DNA from: Rhodospirillales bacterium
Lineage (GTDB): Bacteria; Pseudomonadota; Alphaproteobacteria; Kiloniellales; JACOMY01
Assembly: GCA_014324045.1 (NCBI GenBank)
Contig: JACOMY010000024.1
Location: forward strand, 1-64,000
DNA: 64,000 nt
Reading direction: 5' to 3'
Positions 9,811-19,218 of this stretch are shown in pieces; position 1 is the stretch's first letter; each line of letters begins with the position of its first letter. The position numbers were made by a program, and so were the translations under genes. Under the pieces are notes generated by a model, which saw only the letters and a list, made by a program, of their open reading frames with translations, had not been told where the DNA came from and searched no databases.

Positions 9811-10656
9811 ATGACCGTCCTCGATGAAATTGAGCGCAACTCCGAAAGCCTGACTCCCTCAGAGCGCAAACTGGTGACGGCCCTGTTGTCCGACTATCCC
9901 TATGCGGGTTTGGTTACGATCCAGGAATTGGCGGCCCGCGCCGAGGTGTCGGCTCCGTCGATCACCCGGTTTGTCGCCAAGATAGGGCTGAGCGGATATC
10001 AGGAGATGCAACGCAGTTTGCTGGCCGAACTGAAGGCGGGCAACAAATCGCCGGTCGATGTGCACGAGGCAGGGCGGCGTATAGAAAGCGGGTATCTGGC
10101 CGAGTTCATCTCGCGCGCATCGGCACAGATGCACTCGGCGAGCGATGCCGTGACCGAGGCACAGTTCCTGCGGATCTGTGCCCTCTTGGCCGATCCCAAA
10201 CGCAGTGTTTATGCTCTTGGCGGGCGCAGCAGTGACAGCATCGCCCAGCATCTGTCCTTCCACTTGAGGCAGGCGCGTCAGGGGGTGTCGCATGTGCCGC
10301 GAGATCCGCAGACTTGGCCGGAATATTTGCTGCGGCTGCAACCGGGCGATGTGTTCTTTCTGGTAGATTTCCGGCGATACGAAACGGCTTTGACCCGGGT
10401 TGCCGAGCAGGCCGCCGCGCGAAAGGCGCAGGTCGTTTTGACAACGGACACATGGCTATCGCCAGCCACGCGCCACGCCAGCGAGGTGCTGGCGGTTCCA
10501 ATCGAGACCGGCACAGTCTGGGACAGCTACTCTGCCGCGCTGACCATCATGGAGGCGCTGGTGACCCGCGTGGCCGAGGACAGCTGGGATACAACCCGCG
10601 CCCGTATCGAGGCATGGGATGCTGCGCGGCTGCTGGATGGGTCGGTCGAGACATGA
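9811..10656 (+). CDS. MurR/RpiR family transcriptional regulator (N-terminal HTH + SIS domain)
   Basis: 'LTPSERKLVTALLSDYPYAGLVTIQELAARAEVSAPSITRFVAKIGLSGYQEMQRSL' HTH_6. Confidence 0.93.
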   Translation: MTVLDEIERNSESLTPSERKLVTALLSDYPYAGLVTIQELAARAEVSAPSITRFVAKIGLSGYQEMQRSLLAELKAGNKSPVDVHEAGRRIESGYLAEFISRASAQMHSASDAVTEAQFLRICALLADPKRSVYALGGRSSDSIAQHLSFHLRQARQGVSHVPRDPQTWPEYLLRLQPGDVFFLVDFRRYETALTRVAEQAAARKAQVVLTTDTWLSPATRHASEVLAVPIETGTVWDSYSAALTIMEALVTRVAEDSWDTTRARIEAWDAARLLDGSVET

Positions 10657-10771
10657 TCGATCCGATTTTTGCGGCTACCTGCGATCTGGCGGGTAAGGCT
10701 ACTGAGATCGCACCTGTCGCCAGGATGGATCCGCTGGCGCAATCCTCCGCTTATGCAGAGACCTAGGTGAC

Positions 10772-11842
10772 ATGCTGACAACCCCTTCGGACAGGGCGCT
10801 GGTCCCCTTCGTTAGCGTGGAAAATATGCTGGCGCTGGTGCATCGGCGCGGGCTCGATCGATGCCTGCGCGAGATCACCGATTACATCGCCGAGGACTTC
10901 GCCCGCTGGAACCTCTTTGACAAAACCCCCCGGGTCGCATCGCATTCGCCGATTGGCGTGATCGAGTTGATGCCCACCTCGGATGGCACCCAATATGCGT
11001 TCAAATTCGTCAACGGGCACCCGGCAAATACCAAGCACGGGCTGCAAACCGTCACGGCCTTTGGCGTGCTCGCGGATGTGGGGACAGGCTATCCCAAACT
11101 CTTTTCCGAGATGACGCTGCTGACAGCCCTGCGCACAGCGGCGACGTCCGCGCTGGCCACCCGCACTCTGGCTCCAAAGGGCGCCCAAACTGTGGCAATC
11201 ATCGGCAATGGTGCGCAGTCCGAGTTCCAGATCCGCGCCTTGGCCGCGGTGTGCGGGTTCACCGCCTTCCGCCTCTATGACATCGACGCCGCGGCGACCG
11301 GGCGCTGCGCTGGCAACCTATTGGCGCTGGGCCTGTCGCTGACGGCTTGCGGCTCTGTTGAAGAGGCCGTCGAGGGCGCAGAAGTCATCACCACCTGCAC
11401 CGCCGACAAGCGCTATCAGACCATCCTGACCGATAACCTGGTCGGCGCCGGGGTGCATGTGAATGCGATCGGTGGCGACTGTCCTGGCAAGACCGAACTG
11501 CATCGCGATATTCTGCTGCGCGCTAGTGTCTTCGTCGAATACACCGAGCAAACCAGGATTGAAGGAGATATCCAACAGCTCGACCCAAAGCATCCCGTAA
11601 CCGAGTTGCACGATGTCCTGGCAGGCAAAGCGGCAGGCCGGACCGACGCCGGGCAAATCACCGTGTTCGACGGGGTGGGCTTTGCTATCGAGGACTTCTC
11701 GGCCCTGCGCTGGCTGGCGGATCGCGTGTCCGAGGACGCGCCTTCTGACCAGCTCGATCTTATCACCGACCCAGATGACCCTCGCGACCTTTACGGTATG
11801 TTGCTACGTTACGCGCAGCATACCTCTACGAACATTGGTTAA
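10772..11842 (+). CDS. ornithine cyclodeaminase family protein
   Basis: 'FKFVNGHPANTKHGLQTVTAFGVLADVGTGYPKLFSEMTLLTALRTAATSALATRTLAPKGAQTVAIIGNGAQSEFQ'. Confidence 0.93.
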   Translation: MLTTPSDRALVPFVSVENMLALVHRRGLDRCLREITDYIAEDFARWNLFDKTPRVASHSPIGVIELMPTSDGTQYAFKFVNGHPANTKHGLQTVTAFGVLADVGTGYPKLFSEMTLLTALRTAATSALATRTLAPKGAQTVAIIGNGAQSEFQIRALAAVCGFTAFRLYDIDAAATGRCAGNLLALGLSLTACGSVEEAVEGAEVITTCTADKRYQTILTDNLVGAGVHVNAIGGDCPGKTELHRDILLRASVFVEYTEQTRIEGDIQQLDPKHPVTELHDVLAGKAAGRTDAGQITVFDGVGFAIEDFSALRWLADRVSEDAPSDQLDLITDPDDPRDLYGMLLRYAQHTSTNIG

Positions 11843-12128
11843 GCCGAACCGGTTGGGAGACATCCACGCCAATCGGCATTCAGATGGGCTTTTCGTAAGC
11901 CTCGCGCATGGCCCGAAAAGAAAAGCCCTGAATAGCCGTTTATTGCTAAATTTCATCCGTTAAGGCAAGGTGCAGCATCTGACATTTTGGGCGCGGGGCC
12001 GCTGTCGGTGATGTTGTAAAAAATGTTGTAACGCCTCAGCAGCACATGGCCAGGCATAGATCGCCGGTCAAGCGGCGGGAACGCGCCCATTTCGCGATAA
12101 CAGTTGGACATAAAGGGCCGTTGGCAAC

Positions 12129-12154
12129 GGCGAAACCCGGGGGCGAAACCCGGG
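12129..12154. repeat. two tandem copies of 13-nt GGCGAAACCCGGG
   Basis: 12129-12141 and 12142-12154 identical. Confidence 0.9.
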
Positions 12155-12164
12155 CGCTCGCTTG

Positions 12165-13427
12165 TCAGACCTCCTCGGGAACCCGGATTTCCGCGTTGCC
12201 CCGATAGGCCAGATAGCTCCGTTGAATGGCGATCTGATCGGCGATGAACTTCGCATCGTGCCAGACGCCCCAGATGAAGGAGGAACCGCGACGGGTCTGC
12301 CAGGGGAGACCGACGAAATATAGGCCCGGCTCGCGGCTCACCCCGCGCTGGTGCAGCGGACGCCCCTTGTCGTCAAATGTGTCCGCCTCGATCCACCCGA
12401 AATCGAATTGATACCCTGTAGCCCACAGGATCGTTCCGATCCCAGCCTGTTTCAGGTCGAGTTCGAATACAGGAGACGTCATGCAATCGGGATCGTTCGG
12501 AATGATCCGCGCTTCTGGCTCCGGTGGAAGATTAAGCCCGTTCCGTGCGATGTAGTCGTCGGCCTCGTCCAGTATCGACAGGTAGTTTGCGTCGCCGGCT
12601 TCGAGGTTCTTGCGCAGATCGTCCGAAAAGATGACCAGACCGTCATTGTAGCCTGCGGTCATACCCAACAGAGTAATGCCTTGATGGGCAAGCCTGCGGA
12701 AGTCGATCGTCTTGCCACCGCCGGCGCCGCTGACCGCGATGGTCACATGTTCCGTCCCGGGACCGGGGCTGTCCGCGTTCCATTTGCCAAGGACCCCAAG
12801 CCACCAGACATTGTCGCGCCCGCGATAGCGGCGGGGCGGGCGGTCATGGGGACCGATCGAAAGGTACACCTTGCGGCCCGCCTTCATCAACTCTTCTGCG
12901 ATCTGCACACCGGATGAGCCGCCCCCGACGACCAGGACAGCGCCTTCCGGCAATTGGCCGGGATTGCGATAGGCGTTCGAATGCATCTGAAGCGGGCCTG
13001 CGTCGGCTGGAACAACAGGCGGGATCGCCGGTTTCTGGAAGGGCCCGGTGGCGGCGACCACGTGGCTTGCCTTGATCGTGCCGTTTGAGGTTGCGACTGC
13101 AAAAGATCCGCCTTGCGGGGTCACGGCCGTCACCTCTACCCCGGTTCGGATCGGTGCGTTGAAGCGCTTGGCGTAAGCTTCGAAGTAGGCGGCGACACTT
13201 CCCTTGTCGGCGAAGGCGTCGTCGTCACAGTCGAATTCCAAATTCGGGAACCGGTCATGCCAGGCAGGACCGTTGGCGACCAGCGAATCCCAACGTCCTG
13301 TGCGCCAGCGTTCCGCGATGCGATCGCGTTCAAACACCACATGGTCGATGCCTAGATCGGTCAGATGCTCGCTCATCGCGACGCCAGCCTGGCCGGCCCC
13401 AACCACAACTGTGTCAAATTCTTCCAT
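12165..13427 (-). CDS. flavin-containing monooxygenase-like NAD(P)/FAD oxidoreductase
   Basis: 'FDTVVVGAGQAGVAMSEHL', 'VLVVGGGSSGVQIAEEL' dinucleotide-binding motifs. Confidence 0.88.
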   Translation of the reverse strand: MEEFDTVVVGAGQAGVAMSEHLTDLGIDHVVFERDRIAERWRTGRWDSLVANGPAWHDRFPNLEFDCDDDAFADKGSVAAYFEAYAKRFNAPIRTGVEVTAVTPQGGSFAVATSNGTIKASHVVAATGPFQKPAIPPVVPADAGPLQMHSNAYRNPGQLPEGAVLVVGGGSSGVQIAEELMKAGRKVYLSIGPHDRPPRRYRGRDNVWWLGVLGKWNADSPGPGTEHVTIAVSGAGGGKTIDFRRLAHQGITLLGMTAGYNDGLVIFSDDLRKNLEAGDANYLSILDEADDYIARNGLNLPPEPEARIIPNDPDCMTSPVFELDLKQAGIGTILWATGYQFDFGWIEADTFDDKGRPLHQRGVSREPGLYFVGLPWQTRRGSSFIWGVWHDAKFIADQIAIQRSYLAYRGNAEIRVPEEV

Positions 13428-13527
13428 CGCTGCCTCCCTAACAGTTAATTGAGTACCATAGGCGCGCACCTCGTCACCGGCACACAATGAAAAGCGAAAG
13501 CCTTGCTCGGGTTCTCACTAACCAAGC

Positions 13528-13542
13528 TTAGGCACTGGCTAA
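13528..13542 (+). promoter_or_regulatory. motif copy 1: TTAGGCACTGGCTAA (TTAGG-N5-GCTAA), candidate LysR box
   Basis: Divergent intergenic region between FMO-like gene and ridA. Confidence 0.65.
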
Positions 13543-13623
13543 TCGGAAGTGAGGGAAAGGGTGGTTCCGGCTTTGCGCGTTTGCCGGATAGAACTAGGGA
13601 CATTCTTTGAGAGGACAACGCCT

Positions 13624-14052
13624 ATGGCCCACACCCGCATTCGCACATTCAACACTGCTGACACCTATCCAGAACAGAATCTCGATAACGATCTTTGTCA
13701 GGCTGTAGTCACACAGGGCGGCAAGACCGTCTGGCTGCGCGGCCAATGCCCCCAGAACCTAGACGATGCCAGGAACATCGACAGCCATGACCCGGTAGAG
13801 CAGACCCACAAGGTCATGCAAAACATCAAGCAGTTGATAGAAGAAGCCGGCGGCGAGATGGCGCATCTGGTCAAGGTCGTCGTTTACATCACCGATGTGC
13901 GCTACCGGGAGGCGGTCTACCGGACCATGGGCGAGTATATAAAGGATGTGCATCCAGTCTCGACGGGTCTGGTAGTTCAAGCACTCGCACGGCCCGAATG
14001 GCTGGTGGAGATCGACGGCACCGCCGTTATCCCCGAGGGTTACAGCCCGTGA
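13624..14052 (+). CDS. RidA family protein
   Basis: 'AVVTQGGKTVWLRGQCPQNLD...TVIEEAGG'-type RidA pattern, here 'IKQLIEEAGGEMAHLVKVVVYITDVRYREAVYRTMGEY'. Confidence 0.9.
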   Translation: MAHTRIRTFNTADTYPEQNLDNDLCQAVVTQGGKTVWLRGQCPQNLDDARNIDSHDPVEQTHKVMQNIKQLIEEAGGEMAHLVKVVVYITDVRYREAVYRTMGEYIKDVHPVSTGLVVQALARPEWLVEIDGTAVIPEGYSP

Positions 14053-14723
14053 CCTTTTCGCTTGTGGCCCGCTGCGCCGGGACAGGCATGTTCGGTGTAG
14101 CAATTTCGTCGTCTTCTCCGGCGGTTGCGGCGCGCTGTTCATACGCGCGAGCCGGTGTCGGGGCGGTGGCTAGCCAGAATATCACCGATCCCACCCTCGG
14201 CCCTTTTGCGCTGAACCTCATGCAGGGCGGTATGTCCGCAATCGAGGCCCTTGCCGCTGTGCGCGATCAGGGACGCTTCATCGACTACCGGCAGGTGCTC
14301 GCGATTGACACCACAGGTCGCACGGCGATTCATTCGGGGCCGAATTCGCTGGGGATCTGGGCTCAGGCCGAAGGCCGGGACGTGGCCTCGGGCGGCAATC
14401 TGCTGGCCAATGACGGCGTTCCGGCTGCCATCGTCGGGGGGTTTGAGGATGCCTCGGGCCAGCTGGGCGACAGGCTGATTGCCGCTCTGCGCGGGGGACT
14501 CGCGGCAGGGGGTGAAGCCGGGCCGGTTCATTCAGCGGGCATGCTGCTGGTCGACAAGGTCAGCTGGCCGGTGGCCGATTTGCGCTGTGACTGGACCGAG
14601 GACTGCCCGATCGAAGCGGTGGCGGTCGCATGGGATATCTACAAACCGCAACTCGATGCCTATGTGCAGCGCGCGCTCGATCCTTCGGCCGCGCCGTCCT
14701 ACGGTGTACCGGGGGACGAATGA
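14049..14723 (+). CDS. DUF1028 domain-containing protein (GTG start overlapping ridA stop)
   Basis: 'FSLVARCAGTGMFGVAISSSSPAVAARCSYARAGVGAVASQNITDPTLG'. Confidence 0.88.
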   Translation: MTFSLVARCAGTGMFGVAISSSSPAVAARCSYARAGVGAVASQNITDPTLGPFALNLMQGGMSAIEALAAVRDQGRFIDYRQVLAIDTTGRTAIHSGPNSLGIWAQAEGRDVASGGNLLANDGVPAAIVGGFEDASGQLGDRLIAALRGGLAAGGEAGPVHSAGMLLVDKVSWPVADLRCDWTEDCPIEAVAVAWDIYKPQLDAYVQRALDPSAAPSYGVPGDE

Positions 14724-14941
14724 TGACAGACCCGAGTTTTGACGACTGGCAAGGCAAATCCGCCGCCCTGACGCTCCGGGCGGCTGCATGCCGGGACGGT
14801 GTCCGTCAACACGGCGGACGCTTGTCGGCACAAACGCCATTCGGGGGTATGAAACAGTCAGGATTTGGGCGCGATTTATCGCTGCATTCCTTTGACAAAT
14901 ACACGGCCTTTAAGACACCGTGGATCCAGTACAAGATTTGA
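14720..14941 (+). pseudogene. aldehyde dehydrogenase remnant (PuuC-like): N-terminal ~19 codons joined to C-terminal ~50 codons, plus a 1-nt frameshift
   Basis: Frame 2 'MTDPSFDDWQGKSAALTLR'; then frame 0 'RLHAGTVSVNTAD' from 14781; then frame 2 'LSAQTPFGGMKQSGFGRDLSLHSFDKYTAFKTPWIQYKI'. Confidence 0.8.
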
Positions 14942-14968
14942 GCAGATCGACTGCTTGAGGACCTGCCC

Positions 14969-15904
14969 ATGCTGCACTACACCCTGCGGCAGCTCGAATA
15001 TTTCGTTACCGTGGGCGAGACGGGCAGCATTGCGCGGGCGTCCCAGCGGATCAATGTCTCGTCTCCCTCGATCTCCTCTGCGATATCGCAGCTTGAAGCC
15101 GAATTCGGCCTGCCGCTCTTCGTGCGTCAGCATGCACAAGGATTGTCCCTGACCCAAGCCGGACGGCAGATGTTGGAGCAGGCAAAGCTGGTCCTGCGTG
15201 AAGCCGGCGCGCTGATGGACATCGCGGGGGACATTTCCGGGTCTGTCCGTGGACCGCTCAGCGTGGGCTGCCTGTTGACCTTTGCGCAGCTTGTTCTGCC
15301 CGTTCTGCGCCGTGAGTTCGAAGCAGAATTTCCAGAGGTGCGTATGCGCCAGCGCGAGTTGAACCAGGTGGAATTGTTCAGCGCCCTCAGGCGATCCGAG
15401 ATCGACGTTGCCGTTACCTACGATCTCGATCTGCCGGCCGATCTGCAATTCACCGCTCTGGTCCGATTGCCGCCTATTGCGCTGATGGGCGAGGCGCATC
15501 CGCTCTCCAATCAGGCTGAGGTGACAATGGAAGAGTTGATCGCACACCCGATGGTGATGCTCGATCTGCCGCTGAGTTCCGACTATTTCCTGTCACTCTT
15601 CGACGATGTCGGCGAAAAACCTGTCATCGCCGAGCGCACCCGGGATATGGCGGTGATGCGCTCCATGGTTGGCAACAATTTCGGTTATTCGATTGCCAAT
15701 GTCAGGCCCCTCAGCGATACATCCCCGGATGGCAATATCGTTCGTGTCCTGCCCATCGGCGGTAATATCCGGGCGCTTAGGATGGGGCTCTTGACGGCAC
15801 GAGGTGCCGACCGGTCAAATGTCGTGCGGGCCTTCATGGAATATGCGGGCAAGCTGGTCCGGACAGGGCGGCTTGACCGGATCGGCGGACAGCCACTCGT
15901 GTAA
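14969..15904 (+). CDS. LysR family transcriptional regulator
   Basis: 'YTLRQLEYFVTVGETGSIARASQRINVSSPSISSAISQLEAEFGLPLFVRQHAQGLSLTQAG'. Confidence 0.95.
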   Translation: MLHYTLRQLEYFVTVGETGSIARASQRINVSSPSISSAISQLEAEFGLPLFVRQHAQGLSLTQAGRQMLEQAKLVLREAGALMDIAGDISGSVRGPLSVGCLLTFAQLVLPVLRREFEAEFPEVRMRQRELNQVELFSALRRSEIDVAVTYDLDLPADLQFTALVRLPPIALMGEAHPLSNQAEVTMEELIAHPMVMLDLPLSSDYFLSLFDDVGEKPVIAERTRDMAVMRSMVGNNFGYSIANVRPLSDTSPDGNIVRVLPIGGNIRALRMGLLTARGADRSNVVRAFMEYAGKLVRTGRLDRIGGQPLV

Positions 15905-15905
15905 C

Positions 15906-15920
15906 TTAGCGCGGGCCTAA
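15906..15920 (-). promoter_or_regulatory. motif copy 2 (minus strand): TTAGGCCCGCGCTAA, candidate LysR box
   Basis: Between lysR stop and amine dehydrogenase start. Confidence 0.6.
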
Positions 15921-15993
15921 TCAACGATTTCGCAAGGCGGCCTTTTGCGCTTTGGAATTTGCTGCGACTTTGGCCAAACCGATAGGAGAGCTC

Positions 15994-18072
15994 ATGCTTG
16001 ACGGACGCGATTCCCGCTATGACGTGCTTTTTGAACCGCTGACCATTGGCCCGGTGACGGCCAAGAATCGATTCTACCAGGTCCCCCATTGCAACGGCGG
16101 CGGCTATCGTGACCCCTCGGCGGCAGCTGCCATGCGCGGGATCAAATCCGAGGGTGGCTGGGGCGTGATCTTTACCGAACAGTGCGAGATGCATCACACC
16201 TCGGAAATCGCACCCTTTATCGAATTGCGCCTGTGGGAAGACAAGGACATCCCGATGCTGGCCAAGATGGCGGGCAAGATTAAGGAACACGGGGCGCTGG
16301 CCGGCATCCAACTGGCCTATTCCGGGATCAACGGACCTAATTTGTACACCAAGGAAGTGCCGCGGGCCGTCTCGCCTGGGCCGATCCGCACCTTCACCAA
16401 CGATCCGGTTCAAGCGCGGGCGCTGTCCAAGGAGGAGATCCAGGACCTGCGACGCTGGTTTGTGAACGCGGCGACGCGCGCCAAGGAAGCGGGGTTCGAC
16501 CTGATTTGCCTTTACGGTGCCCATGGGTTCGGCATCTTACAGCATTTCCTGAGCCGCGCGACCAATATGCGCGACGATGAATATGGCGGCAGCCTTGAAA
16601 ACCGCTCCCGTTTTGCCCGCGAGGCGATCGCTGACATGCGCGAGGCTGTCGGCGACACGATGGGGCTGACGTTGCGGGTGAGCCTCGACGAGACCATCGG
16701 CGATCTGGGCTTTTCCAATGCCGAGGTGCGCGAGTTCATCGACATGAATAAGGACCTGCCGGACCTCTGGGATCTGGCGCACGGAACGTGGGAGGATTGC
16801 TCGGGTTCGAGCCGCTTCAAGGAAGAAGCCGCGCAGGAGGCACTGGTGCGCGGCATACGCGAACTGTCGTCGAAACCCGTAGTCGGCGTGGGCCGCTTCA
16901 CCTCTCCGGAGGTGATGGCCAGGATGGTACGCACGAGTCTGTTGGATGCCATCGGTTGCGCGCGGCCGTCAATTGCAGATCCGTTTCTGCCGAAAAAGAT
17001 CGAGACGGGCCGAATCGAGGATATCCGTGAATGCATCGGCTGCAACATCTGCATCACCGGCGACATGACCATGTCAATCAGTCGCTGCACCCAGAACCCC
17101 ACCTTCATGGAAGAATGGCGCAAAGGCTGGCATCCCGAACGGATGAACCCGAAAGGCAGCAGTTCGAACGTGTTGGTTGTCGGCGCAGGGCCAGCGGGTC
17201 TGGAGGCCACGCGAGCGCTGGCGGAGCGCGGTTATGACATTGCCCTGGCCGAGGCGGGCAGGGTTCTGGGCGGGCGCGTGGCACGCGAGCGGCTGTTGCC
17301 GGGGCTGAGCGCATGGGGGCGTGTGGTCGATTACCGCGAATACCAGATCAGCCAGAAACCCAATGTGGAGAGTTACTTCGACAGCGTGCTTGATGCTGAT
17401 GCGATCTTGGAGTTCGGATTCGAGAACATCTGTATTGCCACAGGCGCAAAATGGCGGGCCGATGGGGTCAGTCGGCAGCATGTGGTGCCGATGCCTATCG
17501 ACGCCGCCATGCCGATCTTCACACCCGACGACATCATGGACGGCAAGCGGCCTTCGGGCCGTGTGGTGATCTATGACGACGATCACTATTACATGGGCGG
17601 CGTTATGGCCGAGCTTTTGCAGCAAGAAGGTTGCGAGGTCACCATCATCACCCCGTCAGCCTACCTGTCTGACTGGACGGTGAATACGCTGGAGCAACAC
17701 ACGATTCACAAACGTCTGGCTGAGATGGAAGTGGAGATCGTGCTGAACCGAGGTGTGATTGCCATCTGCGCAGACCATGTGGTGTCGAATTGTACCTATA
17801 CCGACCAGACCCGGCAGATCGACTGTGATGCCGTGATCGTGGTGGCCTCCAAGATGGAGAACAATCGAATTTACCACGATCTGAAGGCGCGCGAGACCGA
17901 CTGGGCCGATGCCGGAATCAAGTCGGTGCGAATCATCGGCGATGCGGAGGCACCCGGGCCAATCGCTTGGGCGACCTATGCCGGCCACCGTTATGCGCGC
18001 GAGTTGGACTGCGAAGATATCGGCGACGCGCTTCCCTTCCGCCGCGAGATCACGGAACTGGCTGTCGATTGA
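15994..18072 (+). CDS. trimethylamine dehydrogenase-family flavoprotein (FMN, 4Fe-4S, nucleotide-binding domain); histamine-dehydrogenase-like substrate pocket
   Basis: 'VLFEPLTIGPVTAKNRFYQVPHC', 'CIGCNICITGDMTMSISRCTQNPTFMEEWRKGWHPERM', 'VLVVGAGPAGLEATRALAERGYD'. Confidence 0.9.
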   Translation: MLDGRDSRYDVLFEPLTIGPVTAKNRFYQVPHCNGGGYRDPSAAAAMRGIKSEGGWGVIFTEQCEMHHTSEIAPFIELRLWEDKDIPMLAKMAGKIKEHGALAGIQLAYSGINGPNLYTKEVPRAVSPGPIRTFTNDPVQARALSKEEIQDLRRWFVNAATRAKEAGFDLICLYGAHGFGILQHFLSRATNMRDDEYGGSLENRSRFAREAIADMREAVGDTMGLTLRVSLDETIGDLGFSNAEVREFIDMNKDLPDLWDLAHGTWEDCSGSSRFKEEAAQEALVRGIRELSSKPVVGVGRFTSPEVMARMVRTSLLDAIGCARPSIADPFLPKKIETGRIEDIRECIGCNICITGDMTMSISRCTQNPTFMEEWRKGWHPERMNPKGSSSNVLVVGAGPAGLEATRALAERGYDIALAEAGRVLGGRVARERLLPGLSAWGRVVDYREYQISQKPNVESYFDSVLDADAILEFGFENICIATGAKWRADGVSRQHVVPMPIDAAMPIFTPDDIMDGKRPSGRVVIYDDDHYYMGGVMAELLQQEGCEVTIITPSAYLSDWTVNTLEQHTIHKRLAEMEVEIVLNRGVIAICADHVVSNCTYTDQTRQIDCDAVIVVASKMENNRIYHDLKARETDWADAGIKSVRIIGDAEAPGPIAWATYAGHRYARELDCEDIGDALPFRREITELAVD

Positions 18073-18077
18073 GCGCG

Positions 18078-19202
18078 ATGCTCGATATCCTCAACCGACT
18101 GATCGCCTTCGATACGGTCAGCGCGAAATCAAACCTCGCGCTTATCGACTTTGTGCAAAGCTATCTCGGCGAACGAGGGTTTCGCATCACCCGACTTGAC
18201 GATCCAGACGAACCGAAAGCCGGGCTTTATGCCGAGATTGGACCGGCAGGACCGGGCGTTTTGCTGTCGGCCCATACGGACGTTGTGCCCGTCGAAGGTC
18301 AGGCCTGGACGCGCGATCCGTTCCGGCTCACGCTTGAGGAGGAGCGCGTCTATGGACGCGGTACCACGGACATGAAGGGCTTCGTCGCGGCCATGCTGAA
18401 TGCCGCCGATGACGCCAGACGTGCTCCGTTGCGCGAACCCTTGAAATTGGTCCTGTCCTATGACGAAGAGATCGGATGTGTCGGGATCTCCCGCATGATG
18501 GAGCGTCTGAGGCCGCTGATCGGCAAGCCGCGCATGGCCATCGTAGGCGAGCCGACCGAGATGCAAGTCGCCATAAGCCACAAAGGCAAACGGGCTTATC
18601 GCGCCATCATCGGCGGCGAGGCCGGCCATTCCGCCATGGCACCACATTTTGTGAACGCGCTGAATGTGGCAGCAGATTTTGTGCAGGCCTTGCAGGGGAT
18701 TGCGCGAGATCTATGCATCAGCGGGGCACAGGACCCGGGTTATGATATCCCCTGCAGCACGGTGCATGTAGGTACCCTTTCGGGTGGGCGTGCCCTCAAT
18801 ATCGTGCCTGACGAGGCGCAGATGACCTTTGAAGTTCGCCATGTGGCGCTGGATGACCCCGACGCCCTGGAAGGTCGCATTATGGCTGCGGCAGAGCGGA
18901 TTTGCGAAAGCTACGGCGCGGGGGCCCAGATTGAGATAGCGTCGCCCAGCAGGTATCCGGGCCTTGACACGCCGCCCGACACGGCGGTTGTGGGCGAAGT
19001 GTCGCGCTTGGCGCTTAGCGGGATAACCAAGGTCGCTTTCGGAACGGAGGCGGGGTTCTTCGCGCAATTAGGTATCCCCACCGTGGTCTGCGGGCCAGGC
19101 TCCATGGCGGGGCAGGGGCACAAGGCTGATGAATTCCTGATGCTGCCCCAATTGACGGCTTGCGAGACTATGCTGAGTCGGCTCGTTGACAGCATGAGCT
19201 AG
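18078..19202 (+). CDS. argE: acetylornithine deacetylase / M20 family peptidase
   Basis: 'LLSAHTDVVPVEGQAWTRDPFRL', 'VYGRGTTDMKGFVAAML', 'MAIVGEPTEMQ', 'HKGKRAYRAIIGGEAGHS'. Confidence 0.92.
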   Translation: MLDILNRLIAFDTVSAKSNLALIDFVQSYLGERGFRITRLDDPDEPKAGLYAEIGPAGPGVLLSAHTDVVPVEGQAWTRDPFRLTLEEERVYGRGTTDMKGFVAAMLNAADDARRAPLREPLKLVLSYDEEIGCVGISRMMERLRPLIGKPRMAIVGEPTEMQVAISHKGKRAYRAIIGGEAGHSAMAPHFVNALNVAADFVQALQGIARDLCISGAQDPGYDIPCSTVHVGTLSGGRALNIVPDEAQMTFEVRHVALDDPDALEGRIMAAAERICESYGAGAQIEIASPSRYPGLDTPPDTAVVGEVSRLALSGITKVAFGTEAGFFAQLGIPTVVCGPGSMAGQGHKADEFLMLPQLTACETMLSRLVDSMS

Positions 19203-19218
19203 TGAAGGGGATGGAGCG

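Noticed and set aside
12011-12031. Two ATGTTGTAA direct repeats (12011-12019, 12023-12031)
   Set aside because: Short, AT-rich and in an unassigned intergenic region; could be chance.
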